Positions 45,318 to 53,293 of a DNA stretch of 64,000 nucleotides are shown piece by piece; position 1 is the stretch's first letter, and every line of letters begins with the position of its first letter. The notes under the pieces are model-generated. The model saw only the letters and a list, made by a program, of their open reading frames with translations, was not told where the DNA came from and did no database searches. Source of the DNA: Prostheceraeus crozeri (lineage: Eukaryota > Platyhelminthes > Polycladida > Euryleptidae); NCBI GenBank assembly GCA_907163375.1, contig CAJQUW010012903.1, forward strand, positions 186,001-250,000. Direction: 5' to 3'. A program made the position numbers and the translations under genes.

Positions 45318-45570
45318 GCAATGTTATTTCCTGTTTTAAATGCAATGTTATTTCCTGTTTTCAATCATTTTCATTATGTTGTTATATGCAATGTTATTTC
45401 CTGTTTTAAATGCAATGTTATTTCCTGTTTTAAATGCAATGTTATTTCCTGTTTTAAATGCAATGTTATTTCCTGTTTTAAATGCAATGTTATTTCCTGT
45501 TTTCAATCATTTTCATTATGTTGTTATATGTCGTCATTTTTCTCTCATCCAATGAAACCTTGTCCTCGCG
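45318..45570 (+). repeat. 24-bp tandem repeats (TGCAATGTTATTTCCTGTTTTAAA)
   Basis: About seven copies of a 24-bp unit derived from the start of the 118-bp unit. They occur in two blocks, each closed by TTTTCAATCATTTTCATTATG (about 45359 and 45499). Replication slippage on top of the older repeat. Confidence 0.88.
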
Positions 45571-45706
45571 TGGACAAATTTACATGTATTTCAATGTATC
45601 CAAATTGAATGTATGCAAAGTGGTTGTAACCAAATTGAAATATCCATGTGTTGTTTTTAATTTCTCATTTACGGGAATATAATAGAAATATTGTATCTTC
45701 TATAAA

Positions 45707-45870
45707 AATGAGAAACATCAGAGACTACCAAAAAATATACAGCAAACAAAACCACATTAAATTTCGATTTAAATGAGATTGCTAAGCAATTGGGAGAAAA
45801 GAATTTTCGCATATTGATGAGTAATGAATTACTATTGTTAAAAGATGAGCGAAACACCAACTCTATGTAG
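45707..45870 (+). pseudogene. Degenerate duplicate of the protease N-terminus
   Basis: From about 45740 the plus strand resembles codons 13-48 of the protease gene downstream (LNFDLNEIAKQLGEKNFRIL against TNFDLKKIANRLGIKNFHVL). The beginning is in another frame and the copy ends before any catalytic residue. Divergence is high, so the duplication is old or comes from a related element. Confidence 0.7.
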
Positions 45871-45940
45871 TTAAACACTAACACAATGCAACAATGTAAC
45901 GTTTAAATTTAGATTAAATTAAATAATTTCAAAATCGAAT

Positions 45941-46120
45941 AAGTAGTAAAGAAAGACATCATTAGAGACCAGTTTTAAATCAATACCCCCCCCCAAGTAG
46001 TAAGGAAAGTCATCATTATAAAAATGTTTTAAATCAATACCCCCTTCTGACTAAGTAGTAAAGAAAGACATCATTAGAGACCAGTTTTAAATCAATACCC
46101 CCCCTTCTGACTTCTAGGGG
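45941..46120 (+). repeat. Three ~53-59 bp direct repeats with poly-C runs
   Basis: Copies start AAGTAGTAAAGAAAG at 45941, 45994 and 46053. Each ends in TTTTAAATCAATACCCCCC with a variable C run. Non-coding spacer upstream of the protease gene. Confidence 0.85.
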
Positions 46121-46147
46121 TCCCTTAAGAAATTTTTTTATTATAAA

Positions 46148-46609
46148 ATGAGCAACATAAATAAGTTTTTTAAATTATATGGAACGCAAACTACGACAAA
46201 TTTCGACCTAAAGAAAATCGCTAATCGATTAGGAATAAAGAATTTTCATGTTCTAATGAGAAACGAATTACAATTCCTAAAAAATAGGCCAACAGGAACC
46301 TTCAGTTCCCGGAACAAAGTTCCATCAATAACTGTAAATTTCATAACGAATCTTCACACTTCAGACCAAAACGGCGTACATTGGTCAGCAGGTATCTTTA
46401 GTAAAAACGGAGATAATTATTATTTTGACTCATACGGTTTGCCCCCTACAAATGAAGTAAAAGAATTACTTGGAACGGGAACATACAATACATTTCAAAT
46501 TCAAAAACCGGGAACAACTTATTGTGGACAATTATGTTTATACGTTTTGTACAAATTACAAAAAGGAGTATCATTTCTAGATATTATGTTAGAGTTAAAC
46601 AATCTATAA
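46148..46609 (+). CDS. PRO: Adenain-like cysteine protease
   Basis: 153 codons. Catalytic residues are visible in family order: His78 in GVHWSA, Asp94 in YYFDSYG, Gln near 118-120 and Cys126 in TYCGQLC. This is the adenovirus-type (C5/Ulp1-like) fold used by Polintons to mature capsid precursors. The sequence NRPTGTFSSRNKVPS near residues 46-60 coincides with a GGAACCTTCAGTTCC palindrome and looks like an in-frame hairpin insertion in a loop. It is transcribed toward the integrase gene (convergent, 35-bp gap). The start follows TTATTATAAAATG. Confidence 0.9.
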   Translation: MSNINKFFKLYGTQTTTNFDLKKIANRLGIKNFHVLMRNELQFLKNRPTGTFSSRNKVPSITVNFITNLHTSDQNGVHWSAGIFSKNGDNYYFDSYGLPPTNEVKELLGTGTYNTFQIQKPGTTYCGQLCLYVLYKLQKGVSFLDIMLELNNL

Positions 46610-46643
46610 CTCAAGCGAAGCTAGCTAAAGCGCCACCTAAAGG

Positions 46644-48014
46644 TTAAAGCTCTGTTTTCTGTAATTCATTTTGATAAAAACGTCCTCTGATATCCTCATT
46701 ATCTAAATCTTTAATTTCATAAGTAATCGGATAACTTTGATTTATTTTACAAATTTCAAATATTTCTTTAGTCCAATAACCAACAAAGCCCTTTTCAAAT
46801 TTATTCTTATATTTAAAAATTCTAACTCTATCTCCAATTTTAAATTTCGGCTTAAGTTTCTGCAAATTCGGATTACTCTCATTCAAATTATTATTCTCGA
46901 ATATTTTCTTTCGTACTAGATCAGGGTCGTCAGAAGCATTCTTTGGAGTTTCTTCAATACCAGAATGAACTTTATTATTGTACTCATCTACAATTCCTGG
47001 TAATATTTTTAACCATTTCTGATTTCTTTGCTCAGTAAATTTCTTGAATAATTTATTTTTTAACGTCCGATTGAATCTTTCTATCACTACGGCCTTCCCT
47101 GCATTTTCAGTTGAATAAACAGTTTCAAATAATGGTTGAACGTTTCGGTTATAAAATTCCGACCCTTTATCAACAAACAATTTTTTTGGCTTTCTCTTAC
47201 TTTCTTTAAAGATTTCTTCAAACGCATATTTAACTGATAGACCACTTTTGTTTTTTAAAGGCTTTACCCAAGCGTATCGTGTATATAAATCTATAACGGT
47301 CAATGCGTATTTGTAGTCCCTTTCATTCGGCATATGAATAAGATCAGCACTCCAAATATCATCTTTATTAAATACTTTTACTTTCAATAAATATTTAGGC
47401 CTTCTATATTCTTTATGAATTTCGGACGCGTAGGTTCGAGCGTTGCTCTCAGAGTTATTAGTTCGAGCGTTGCTCTCAGGGTTATTAGTTCGAGCGTTGC
47501 TCTCAGGGTTATTAGTTTCATTTAAACCCTGTCCGAAAAATATTTTAGCTTGTAAAGCTTTCTTAACAAATATTCTTTCAATTTTTTCTCTAAATGTAGG
47601 ATTTTGAATACTATCTAATTCTTGAATCATCTTCTTATCAGCTGTATGTCGAGAACTTAGATCATGATTTCGATAAGCTAAATCATGCCTGTAAGCTGCG
47701 GCATCTACTCTATTTATCGGTTCTTCACCTGGTTTCGGATTATTATTCTCATCTAGTCTTATATCTAATCGAGTTCCTGGACCGGTATATGAATGACCAG
47801 GAAGATGTTTTTCTTTCGAATATTTACTCCAAATAAATCCAGGAAAGTTTTCTAATGTTTTTTGTATATCACCACCGAAGTGGTATGGAACTTTGTTCTT
47901 GTCACCTCCAATATGCTGACAATTTGAGTTTTTATTTTTGTTTAATAGATAATTTAATAAATCTAAATTAGAAATTTTTAATTTAATTAAATTTTCGGAA
48001 TTTGTGGAATTCAT
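46644..48014 (-). CDS. INT: Fusion of parvovirus-type phospholipase A2 domain and DDE integrase
   Basis: A single 456-codon frame. Residues ~70-165 form a viral PLA2-like domain: YTGPG (76-80, calcium loop), LD, then D104 and the His110-Asp111 dyad in YRHDLAYRNHD. Parvoviruses use such domains to breach endosomal membranes. A linker (167-193) of three NNPESNART repeats follows. From ~205 comes a retroviral-type rve integrase core with D224, D282 and E312. A basic SH3/chromo-like C-terminal region (about 390-450, KFKIGDRVRIFK) typical of Polinton integrases completes it. The usual N-terminal zinc-binding domain of the integrase is not seen. Polintons use INT for insertion; a PLA2 fused to it is unexpected. 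Confidence 0.88.
   Translation of the reverse strand: MNSTNSENLIKLKISNLDLLNYLLNKNKNSNCQHIGGDKNKVPYHFGGDIQKTLENFPGFIWSKYSKEKHLPGHSYTGPGTRLDIRLDENNNPKPGEEPINRVDAAAYRHDLAYRNHDLSSRHTADKKMIQELDSIQNPTFREKIERIFVKKALQAKIFFGQGLNETNNPESNARTNNPESNARTNNSESNARTYASEIHKEYRRPKYLLKVKVFNKDDIWSADLIHMPNERDYKYALTVIDLYTRYAWVKPLKNKSGLSVKYAFEEIFKESKRKPKKLFVDKGSEFYNRNVQPLFETVYSTENAGKAVVIERFNRTLKNKLFKKFTEQRNQKWLKILPGIVDEYNNKVHSGIEETPKNASDDPDLVRKKIFENNNLNESNPNLQKLKPKFKIGDRVRIFKYKNKFEKGFVGYWTKEIFEICKINQSYPITYEIKDLDNEDIRGRFYQNELQKTEL
47434..47514 (-). repeat. Three in-frame 27-bp repeats joining PLA2 and integrase
   Basis: Exact 27-bp period starting at 47434, 47461 and 47488. Each unit contains GAGCGTTGCTC, a small palindrome. 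They encode the NNPESNART linker. Confidence 0.92.
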
Positions 48015-48091
48015 TTTAAAAGATTAAAAAAAATTTAAAAGATAAAATAAAATAATTGTTTTACCGAATCGGAGCGAAGCTCCTCAGGTTA
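48015..48091 (-). promoter_or_regulatory. Integrase leader with hairpin at the end of the upstream gene
   Basis: Read on the minus strand, GGAGCTTCGCTCC (about 48065-48085) forms a stem just after the stop of the 161-aa gene. An A-rich stretch ending TTTTAAAATG then precedes the integrase start. Confidence 0.5.
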
Positions 48092-48577
48092 TTACCTTAT
48101 CATACTAGGACTTAGATATATTCCAGAACCATCTTTAGTTTCTTTAATTTCAATTAAATCATCAACATTGTGGAGAATATTTTTAAGAACTCGTTTTCCT
48201 TCATCAACTAATTTTAATTTACTAATAAAATTATCTACTATTCCTTCTCCCCTAGCAACTTTCTCTAACTCTCTATTATGACGTTTTTGTTCTTCTAATG
48301 CTGCCTTCTCTGATTTATTTTTATTTACTGCTTGGACAATACCAGCTGTCCCACCTGCAACACTTCCTGCTGCAGCTATGCCACCTATTATTAGTGGAAT
48401 TAATGGGAGAATCCCGCCATTCTTTTCTTCTTGTAATTGTATATTCTCTATCATTGGTTTACTTATGTAATACTTTTTTTTGTTAATCGTAATAGTTTTA
48501 GGGGTATTTTTGTCAACAATATTACGTAATTTTAATTCAACAGTTTTATTATTAATATTACTTTTCGCTTGCGACAT
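48092..48577 (-). CDS. Small virion protein with a pX-like hydrophobic segment
   Basis: 161 codons. A basic N-terminal half (TITINKKKYYI) leads into GGILPLIPLIIGGIAAAGSV and a further alanine/glycine-rich stretch (residues ~54-85), then a charged helix. A Gly-Gly-x-Leu-Pro start followed by a hydrophobic Ile/Ala/Gly run resembles the C-terminus of adenovirus core protein X and equivalents described in adintoviruses. A virion core or membrane-active role is inferred. It lies between the capsid and integrase genes on the same strand. Confidence 0.65.
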   Translation of the reverse strand: MSQAKSNINNKTVELKLRNIVDKNTPKTITINKKKYYISKPMIENIQLQEEKNGGILPLIPLIIGGIAAAGSVAGGTAGIVQAVNKNKSEKAALEEQKRHNRELEKVARGEGIVDNFISKLKLVDEGKRVLKNILHNVDDLIEIKETKDGSGIYLSPSMIR

Positions 48578-48589
48578 TTTTAATAAAAA

Positions 48590-48810
48590 AATTTTAAGTT
48601 ATCAAAAATTTAAATCTATTCTAGTTATGAAAAAATTTCAAGTTACCAAAAAATTTTAATCTATTCTAGTTATTAAAAAATTTCAAGTTACTAAAAAATT
48701 TTAAGTTACCAAAAAATTTTAATCTATTCTAGTTATGAAAAATTTTAAGTTAAGAATTTTTAATCTATTCTAGTTATGAAAAAATTTTAATTAATTAAAC
48801 GACGAAGTCT
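48590..48810. repeat. AT-rich ~45-bp tandem repeats between capsid and pX-like genes
   Basis: Units of AAATTTCAAGTTACCAAAAA plus TTTTAATCTATTCTAGTTATG recur about five times with deletions. The same array follows the capsid gene in Polinton A (63825-64000). It is an intergenic spacer, probably including the end of capsid transcription and the next promoter. Confidence 0.8.
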
Positions 48811-48816
48811 TGGGCT

Positions 48817-50151
48817 TTAGCCTATTCTAGTCATCTTTCCATTAAGAATTTCAATAGAATATTTTACATCTTCTAGCAATAAACCATAAGCCATCAATGA
48901 AGTTGTGGAATCTTTCTTTTCAATATTAATTGTTACATCACAACCATTTTTAATAATATCTTCAGATTGTGCACTTAAATCGAAACAGAAAATTGGATAT
49001 AAATGTCTCCAATCTCCAGGAGTTAATTGTGGTTCAACTCCAAATTCTGTACAAAGATTTCGATAACAATCATATCCTTCCATAAATTGATTATTGGTAT
49101 CATCGAATCTTAATGGATCAATTGGATATCGGGTTTGATTTAATGAAACTTGTAAACTTCGAATTGTATTAATATGAAAAATATTATTGTTCTTATCAAA
49201 ACTTGGAGAATTATTTCTTTGAAATGTTAGTAATAAATATCTTGGAGTATTCGCAGTTCTAGTAAAATGCCAGTTAAATCTTTGTTCGGAAAAAGTTACT
49301 GAACTAGCAGTACGCTTTAGAAAATTTACTGGAATTGGTTTGTTAGTATTTAATCTTTTTGCAATAGCTGTTTCAACCTCTAAACTAGGAGTAATATGCT
49401 TAATCCACCATTCAAGTCTATCAATTTTTAAATATGCTTTTTTCCCAGTCTTACCAAAAAAGATTAATTCATTATTTGCTGTACGATGAATTATTAATTT
49501 AAATTTTAATTGATATGATATTTTATCATAATCTAAATATCCGAATAATGGAGACAATGACCAATTAACTGTCTGTTTACTTTTCTTGTTAAATTCACGT
49601 CTTTCTTTATATGCTTCATTATTTGTTTTATTTAAATGTTTTGCAATATTTTCTACATCTTTCGCAATTCCTGCTGCATCTGTTCCAGCGTGAGTTAAAT
49701 CATCAACAATTATACCATCATTAGTATCAGGAAACCAACCTTCGATTTCATACTTTTTATTATTTTCACCAATTGTTACAAATCTAAGCATTGTATCAAT
49801 TACACCTGGAGAATCACTTATTGTTTCTATATTTTGAGTTGCAACATCTAAACGCATTTGTGTAAATAATCTTGGAAAGAAATTATTCTCTAGTGCAATA
49901 TTATCGGTATCAGGTAATGGTGTTGTAAAATTAGCATCACTATATAAAGAATATTCACAGTGTAAAAATGAATCAGGTAAATATAAATAACTCTGCTGAT
50001 TATCAACTTCAAAGATTAAATCTCCTCCAGTATTTACTCTACTGGAAGATCCGGGATTCATAGCAATTCTTATATAGTCATTCTTTTTTTGATTATAACT
50101 GACGAACGGAGGATCGTCTAATCTAAATTTATTTTCGATAAGCGAAGACAT
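48817..50151 (-). CDS. Major capsid protein (double jelly-roll type)
   Basis: 444 codons starting MSSLIENKFRLDDPPFVSYN after TTTTTATAAAAATG. It is beta-rich with a conserved 'PGSSSRVNTGGDLIFEVDNQQSYLYLPDS' style N-terminal block (seen as NPGSSSRVNTGGDLIF), FFPRLFTQMRL, and a C-terminal half with PLRFDD and YPIFCFDLSAQ. This pattern is that of Polinton/adintovirus hexon-like capsid proteins. It is shorter than many Polinton major capsids. The gene heads the virion cluster on the minus strand. A near-identical but frameshifted copy is at 62426-63759. Confidence 0.87.
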   Translation of the reverse strand: MSSLIENKFRLDDPPFVSYNQKKNDYIRIAMNPGSSSRVNTGGDLIFEVDNQQSYLYLPDSFLHCEYSLYSDANFTTPLPDTDNIALENNFFPRLFTQMRLDVATQNIETISDSPGVIDTMLRFVTIGENNKKYEIEGWFPDTNDGIIVDDLTHAGTDAAGIAKDVENIAKHLNKTNNEAYKERREFNKKSKQTVNWSLSPLFGYLDYDKISYQLKFKLIIHRTANNELIFFGKTGKKAYLKIDRLEWWIKHITPSLEVETAIAKRLNTNKPIPVNFLKRTASSVTFSEQRFNWHFTRTANTPRYLLLTFQRNNSPSFDKNNNIFHINTIRSLQVSLNQTRYPIDPLRFDDTNNQFMEGYDCYRNLCTEFGVEPQLTPGDWRHLYPIFCFDLSAQSEDIIKNGCDVTINIEKKDSTTSLMAYGLLLEDVKYSIEILNGKMTRIG

Positions 50152-50244
50152 TTTTATAAAAAATAATTTGACTTTTTGTTTTTCTCACAGACAGAAAAAA
50201 ATTTTACTAAAAAAATTACTAAAAAATTTTACTAAAATATAATT

Positions 50245-50835
50245 TTAGAATTTTGCTAGCCCAGCTCCGCTACAGCTTTGCTGGTTAGACCGAAGGTTGC
50301 TACTCACGCCATTTCCTCTTATTTCTTCAATTGAACGAACCGTAGGTTCTATGGCTACGCCTGTTTTTTTATTATTTTTATTTTCATTATGTTTACTATT
50401 AGACGGAGCTCCGCTCCTCAAGGTTTCCCCAACAGCTATGTTAGCAATTTTGTTTTTTGTTTCCTCTGAAAGTTTTTTTAAATTTTTTAGTTCTTCAGAA
50501 TCATTCCTAAGTTTACGAATAGCTTCTAGTTGTTTTAATTCGTTTTGAGACTTGACAGCATTTGATATTGCACTAGCTGTACTACCTATAGCAGCTGCTC
50601 CTTTTGCAGCAGATGTAATCAAATCTTTATTATTTTTAATTAAGTTAACGATACTTCCAATACCAGAAAAGATGCCAGCCCCTTCTTTTTGGACGGCACC
50701 TGCGGTGCCTAGGAACTTTTGTGTTCCGACAGTTTCTACACTATCATAATGGTACACAGGTTTCTGAGATGGTTCATGAGCAATTTTATTATTTGATGCA
50801 AAATGTTTAAGATTGTGTTTATAAATTATAGGCAT
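50245..50835 (-). CDS. Virion-associated protein with amphipathic/Ala-rich segment (196 aa)
   Basis: Starts MPIIYKHNLKHFASN. An AGIFSGIGSIVNLIKNNKDL segment and an Ala/Gly-rich helix (GAAAIGSTASAISNAV) at residues ~52-92 are followed by a charged coiled helix. A variable tail carries inserted palindromic modules (CGAACCGTAGGTTCTATGGC at 50336-50355; CGGAGCTCCGCTCC near 50404). The Polinton A copy (172 aa) lacks several of these. A membrane-lytic protein VI-like role is possible from the profile and position but is not shown. Confidence 0.65.
   Translation of the reverse strand: MPIIYKHNLKHFASNNKIAHEPSQKPVYHYDSVETVGTQKFLGTAGAVQKEGAGIFSGIGSIVNLIKNNKDLITSAAKGAAAIGSTASAISNAVKSQNELKQLEAIRKLRNDSEELKNLKKLSEETKNKIANIAVGETLRSGAPSNSKHNENKNNKKTGVAIEPTVRSIEEIRGNGVSSNLRSNQQSCSGAGLAKF
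50336..50363 (+). repeat. Double-hairpin variant inside the 196-aa gene
   Basis: CGAACCGTAGGTTCTATGGC continuing TACGCCTG shows the same two-stem layout as the 28-nt repeats, with compensating changes in the second stem (GGC/GCC with TAC). The A copy at 62229-62250 is shorter here. Confidence 0.6.
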
Positions 50836-50877
50836 TTTTTAGGATTAAATTTGACTTTTGGGAAAAATATCTACGTG

Positions 50878-51765
50878 TTAAGATTTACGTTTGTGAATGG
50901 ACAACAACTTCGTGATAACTTTATTAATTTTCCGTTGCATTTTATCTATTGCGTAAAGTAGCGTGTGATGTACTTTAATTTCTTTTCTATTAACTTGCAT
51001 TTTCTGCTGATTAATCTTCAATGCCGTTTTAAGAGCATTTAACTTAATTTTAAGAACATCTAATTGTCTTTTAACAGAATCTAACTGTTCTTTATTTTCT
51101 TTAGAGTTTTCTTGTAAATTTTTCTTTAATTCATTTTCTAAATTGATTTTCAGATTTTTCATTTTATCAACTTTTTCATTAAGTGAGTTTACTTCATTTA
51201 TTATTCTATTCATCTTTTTCATTTGTTGAGTAATTTTAGAACTCAATTCATCAACACTTTTTTGGAATGTAGTTTGTAACTGCTTTAAATTTTTTTTAAT
51301 TCTTTCAGGAAGTTTTTCTATTTCATCTTCTAATTGTTCTTTTAACATTTTTATCTGATGTTTATTTTTAATGACTGCAGATTTTAAATTTATAGAAAGT
51401 AATATTAAAATTTTTGATTGTTCTGAAATCTTTTTAAAAAGTTTTGCTATATCTGCTTCTAGCTCTCTATCCTTTTTATCAAGTTTTAATAATTTTTCGT
51501 TTAATGATTTGTCATTAAGTTTAAGCAACTTTAATTCGTTCATCAGTGGAACCAAAACATCGTTTATATATTTTTCCTTTAAATCATTGATTTGTGTATC
51601 AACATATTGTTTATTTGTTAACTCTGTATTTTGTTGCGGAAGAATAGAAAGATGCAATGGACCAGATAAAACGTCTCCAGTTTTCATGATATAATTTTCT
51701 ATCTCTATTTCTAATTCACGATTATTCGGGATATATGCACCTCCACCAACATTTGGTAACATCAT
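50878..51765 (-). CDS. Fibre-like coiled-coil protein
   Basis: 295 codons. Residues ~20-65 (IENYIMKTGDVLSGPLHLSI, then ELTNKQYVDTQI) match the motif 'TGD.LSGPL.L ... NKQYVD' that recurs in phage and viral tail-fibre and receptor-binding shafts. The remainder (about 65-270) is almost continuous heptad coiled coil rich in K, L, E and N, ending in a basic tail (HKRKS). A trimeric fibre or spike on the capsid is inferred. It is divergently transcribed from the clamp-like gene across a 106-bp AT-rich promoter region. Confidence 0.7.
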   Translation of the reverse strand: MMLPNVGGGAYIPNNRELEIEIENYIMKTGDVLSGPLHLSILPQQNTELTNKQYVDTQINDLKEKYINDVLVPLMNELKLLKLNDKSLNEKLLKLDKKDRELEADIAKLFKKISEQSKILILLSINLKSAVIKNKHQIKMLKEQLEDEIEKLPERIKKNLKQLQTTFQKSVDELSSKITQQMKKMNRIINEVNSLNEKVDKMKNLKINLENELKKNLQENSKENKEQLDSVKRQLDVLKIKLNALKTALKINQQKMQVNRKEIKVHHTLLYAIDKMQRKINKVITKLLSIHKRKS

Positions 51766-51871
51766 TTTTAAAACAATAAAAAAGTAAAATTTTTTCTAAT
51801 AAAAATAAAAATAATAAAATTTTTTCTAATAAAAATAAAAAAATAAAATTTTTTCTAATAAAAATAAAAAA
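51766..51871. promoter_or_regulatory. Divergent promoter region, fibre-like and clamp-like genes
   Basis: 106 bp of AATAAAATTTTTTCTAATAA tandem repeats (about three copies), ending AAAAAATG on the plus side and TTTTAAAAATG on the minus side. The same spacer occurs at 42697-42772 in Polinton A. Confidence 0.55.
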
Positions 51872-53155
51872 ATGGAAAATCCAAATTTAAAAAAATTATA
51901 TTCGCCCGCATCATCCTGTTCTTCTTATTCGACGAGATCAACGGGATTTGAAAATAAATGTTTTGATAATAATAATAATCCATGTATAGATGTTAATATT
52001 TTATTTCAATTACAAACCGAAATATTTAGAGAACAAACAAAAGGTTTACCTTCTATAGAAACTAATTATTGTTTGTTTCCAGGAGATCCATTTATTAAAT
52101 TTATGGAGATTGTTAGTAAATATAATGATGTAGCTTATGTGGAATTAAATAAAGAAAATATGGTTATAATAGGTCATAATAATGTTTATGGATTTATTAG
52201 AGCAGTGTTACCAATTAGTAATACTGATTGGATAGAAACTAAAATTATTAATTATATCAATATTAAAGAATTAGTTAAAAAATTAAAATCTTTTTCGAAA
52301 GAAAAAATTAGATTATTTGTTGACGATCAAAATCAATATAACATTCACATAGAGAGTAAAAAACATAATGAAGAATTATTATGTCAAGTTTATTATAGAG
52401 ACACAATTTATAAACAAGAAACATTAGAAATGCCCCAAAGATATGATGATGATACGTATATAGGATTATATTCCAACTTAAATATTAATTTATTAAAATC
52501 TTATATAAATGGTTTAGCTCAACAAGAGAAAATTTATATGTGGACTACACCTTATACTATTAACAATGACCATAATCATAATAAACGAACTGAAGGTTCT
52601 AGGGCTTTGCCCGATCTTAAAGAATCTTATGATAATAATGATGATTCTGTAACATCTGAAAAAGGTGTAAATGGTAAAAAAGATTATAAAAATATTAGTA
52701 ATTATAAAAATTTATCTAAATTTCATTTTCTTACAATTGAAAATAATAATGATGGCATAGTTGAAGATACTGTTAGACAACTATGTGTCGGGTCTACAAA
52801 ATTTAAATTAGGATTTACATCTAATCAATTTAAAATTTTATCATCTTTAATAAAAACTAAAAGTGATTCAGATTATGGTGGTGTTATTAAATTTTCCAAA
52901 AGAGATCAAAGACCAATATTTTTCTCTATTATATTATTATCAGATAAAAAATGTAATTTAGAATTAGATATTCCAATAAGAGAATGGTATCCTATCATGG
53001 AAGGGCATCCTATACCAAAAAGTGTAATTTATGATGATGAAGAAACAATTTATGATGATGATGAAGAATCAATTGATGATGATGATGATGAATCAATCGT
53101 TAGTGAAAAAAAATTTAAATTATCTTTTGATAAAACATTATATGATGAAACTTAA
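51872..53155 (+). CDS. Possible PCNA/Rad9-like sliding clamp with acidic tail
   Basis: 427 codons; no confident family. Residues ~75-215 alternate short beta strands and helices in a PCNA-like order (FIKFMEIVSKYNDVAYVEL, NMVIIGHNN, IKELVKKLKSF, IRLFVDDQNQYNIHI). Residues ~310-365 (FKLGFTSNQFKILSSLI, VIKFSKRDQRPIFFSIILL) resemble the segment of Rad9-type clamps where a 'rPifFsi' strand follows the connector. The C-terminus is strongly acidic (about 385-412, runs of D and E). A 28-nt double hairpin is inserted in frame around residues 240-248. It is the only core gene on the plus strand of B besides the protease, facing POLB. Confidence 0.5.
   Translation: MENPNLKKLYSPASSCSSYSTRSTGFENKCFDNNNNPCIDVNILFQLQTEIFREQTKGLPSIETNYCLFPGDPFIKFMEIVSKYNDVAYVELNKENMVIIGHNNVYGFIRAVLPISNTDWIETKIINYINIKELVKKLKSFSKEKIRLFVDDQNQYNIHIESKKHNEELLCQVYYRDTIYKQETLEMPQRYDDDTYIGLYSNLNINLLKSYINGLAQQEKIYMWTTPYTINNDHNHNKRTEGSRALPDLKESYDNNDDSVTSEKGVNGKKDYKNISNYKNLSKFHFLTIENNNDGIVEDTVRQLCVGSTKFKLGFTSNQFKILSSLIKTKSDSDYGGVIKFSKRDQRPIFFSIILLSDKKCNLELDIPIREWYPIMEGHPIPKSVIYDDEETIYDDDEESIDDDDDESIVSEKKFKLSFDKTLYDET
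52586..52613 (+). repeat. 28-nt double-hairpin repeat inserted in frame in the clamp-like gene
   Basis: CGAACTGAAGGTTCTAGGGC continuing TTTGCCCG, encoding part of RTEGSRALPD. The Polinton A copy of the gene (minus strand, around 41960-41995) lacks it. Confidence 0.85.
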
Positions 53156-53199
53156 TATGATAAAACTTAATAGAAAATACCAAAATATTCGATAAATAT

Positions 53200-53290
53200 A
53201 TTTTCATATGTAATAAAATTTTTAGATGTAATAAGTTTTTAGATGTAATAAATTTTTAGATGTAATAAGTTTTTAGATGTAATAAAAAAA
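53200..53290. repeat. AT-rich TAGATGTAATAARTTTT repeats between clamp-like and POLB genes
   Basis: Four to five copies of a ~17-bp unit at the meeting point of two convergent genes. Mirror of 41240-41375 in Polinton A. Confidence 0.75.
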
Positions 53291-53293
53291 TTA

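Noticed and set aside
44845..45682. Open frames over the 118-bp and 24-bp repeats
   Set aside because: Repetitive translations (for example CNVISCFK repeats) caused by repeat length being divisible by three; not genes.
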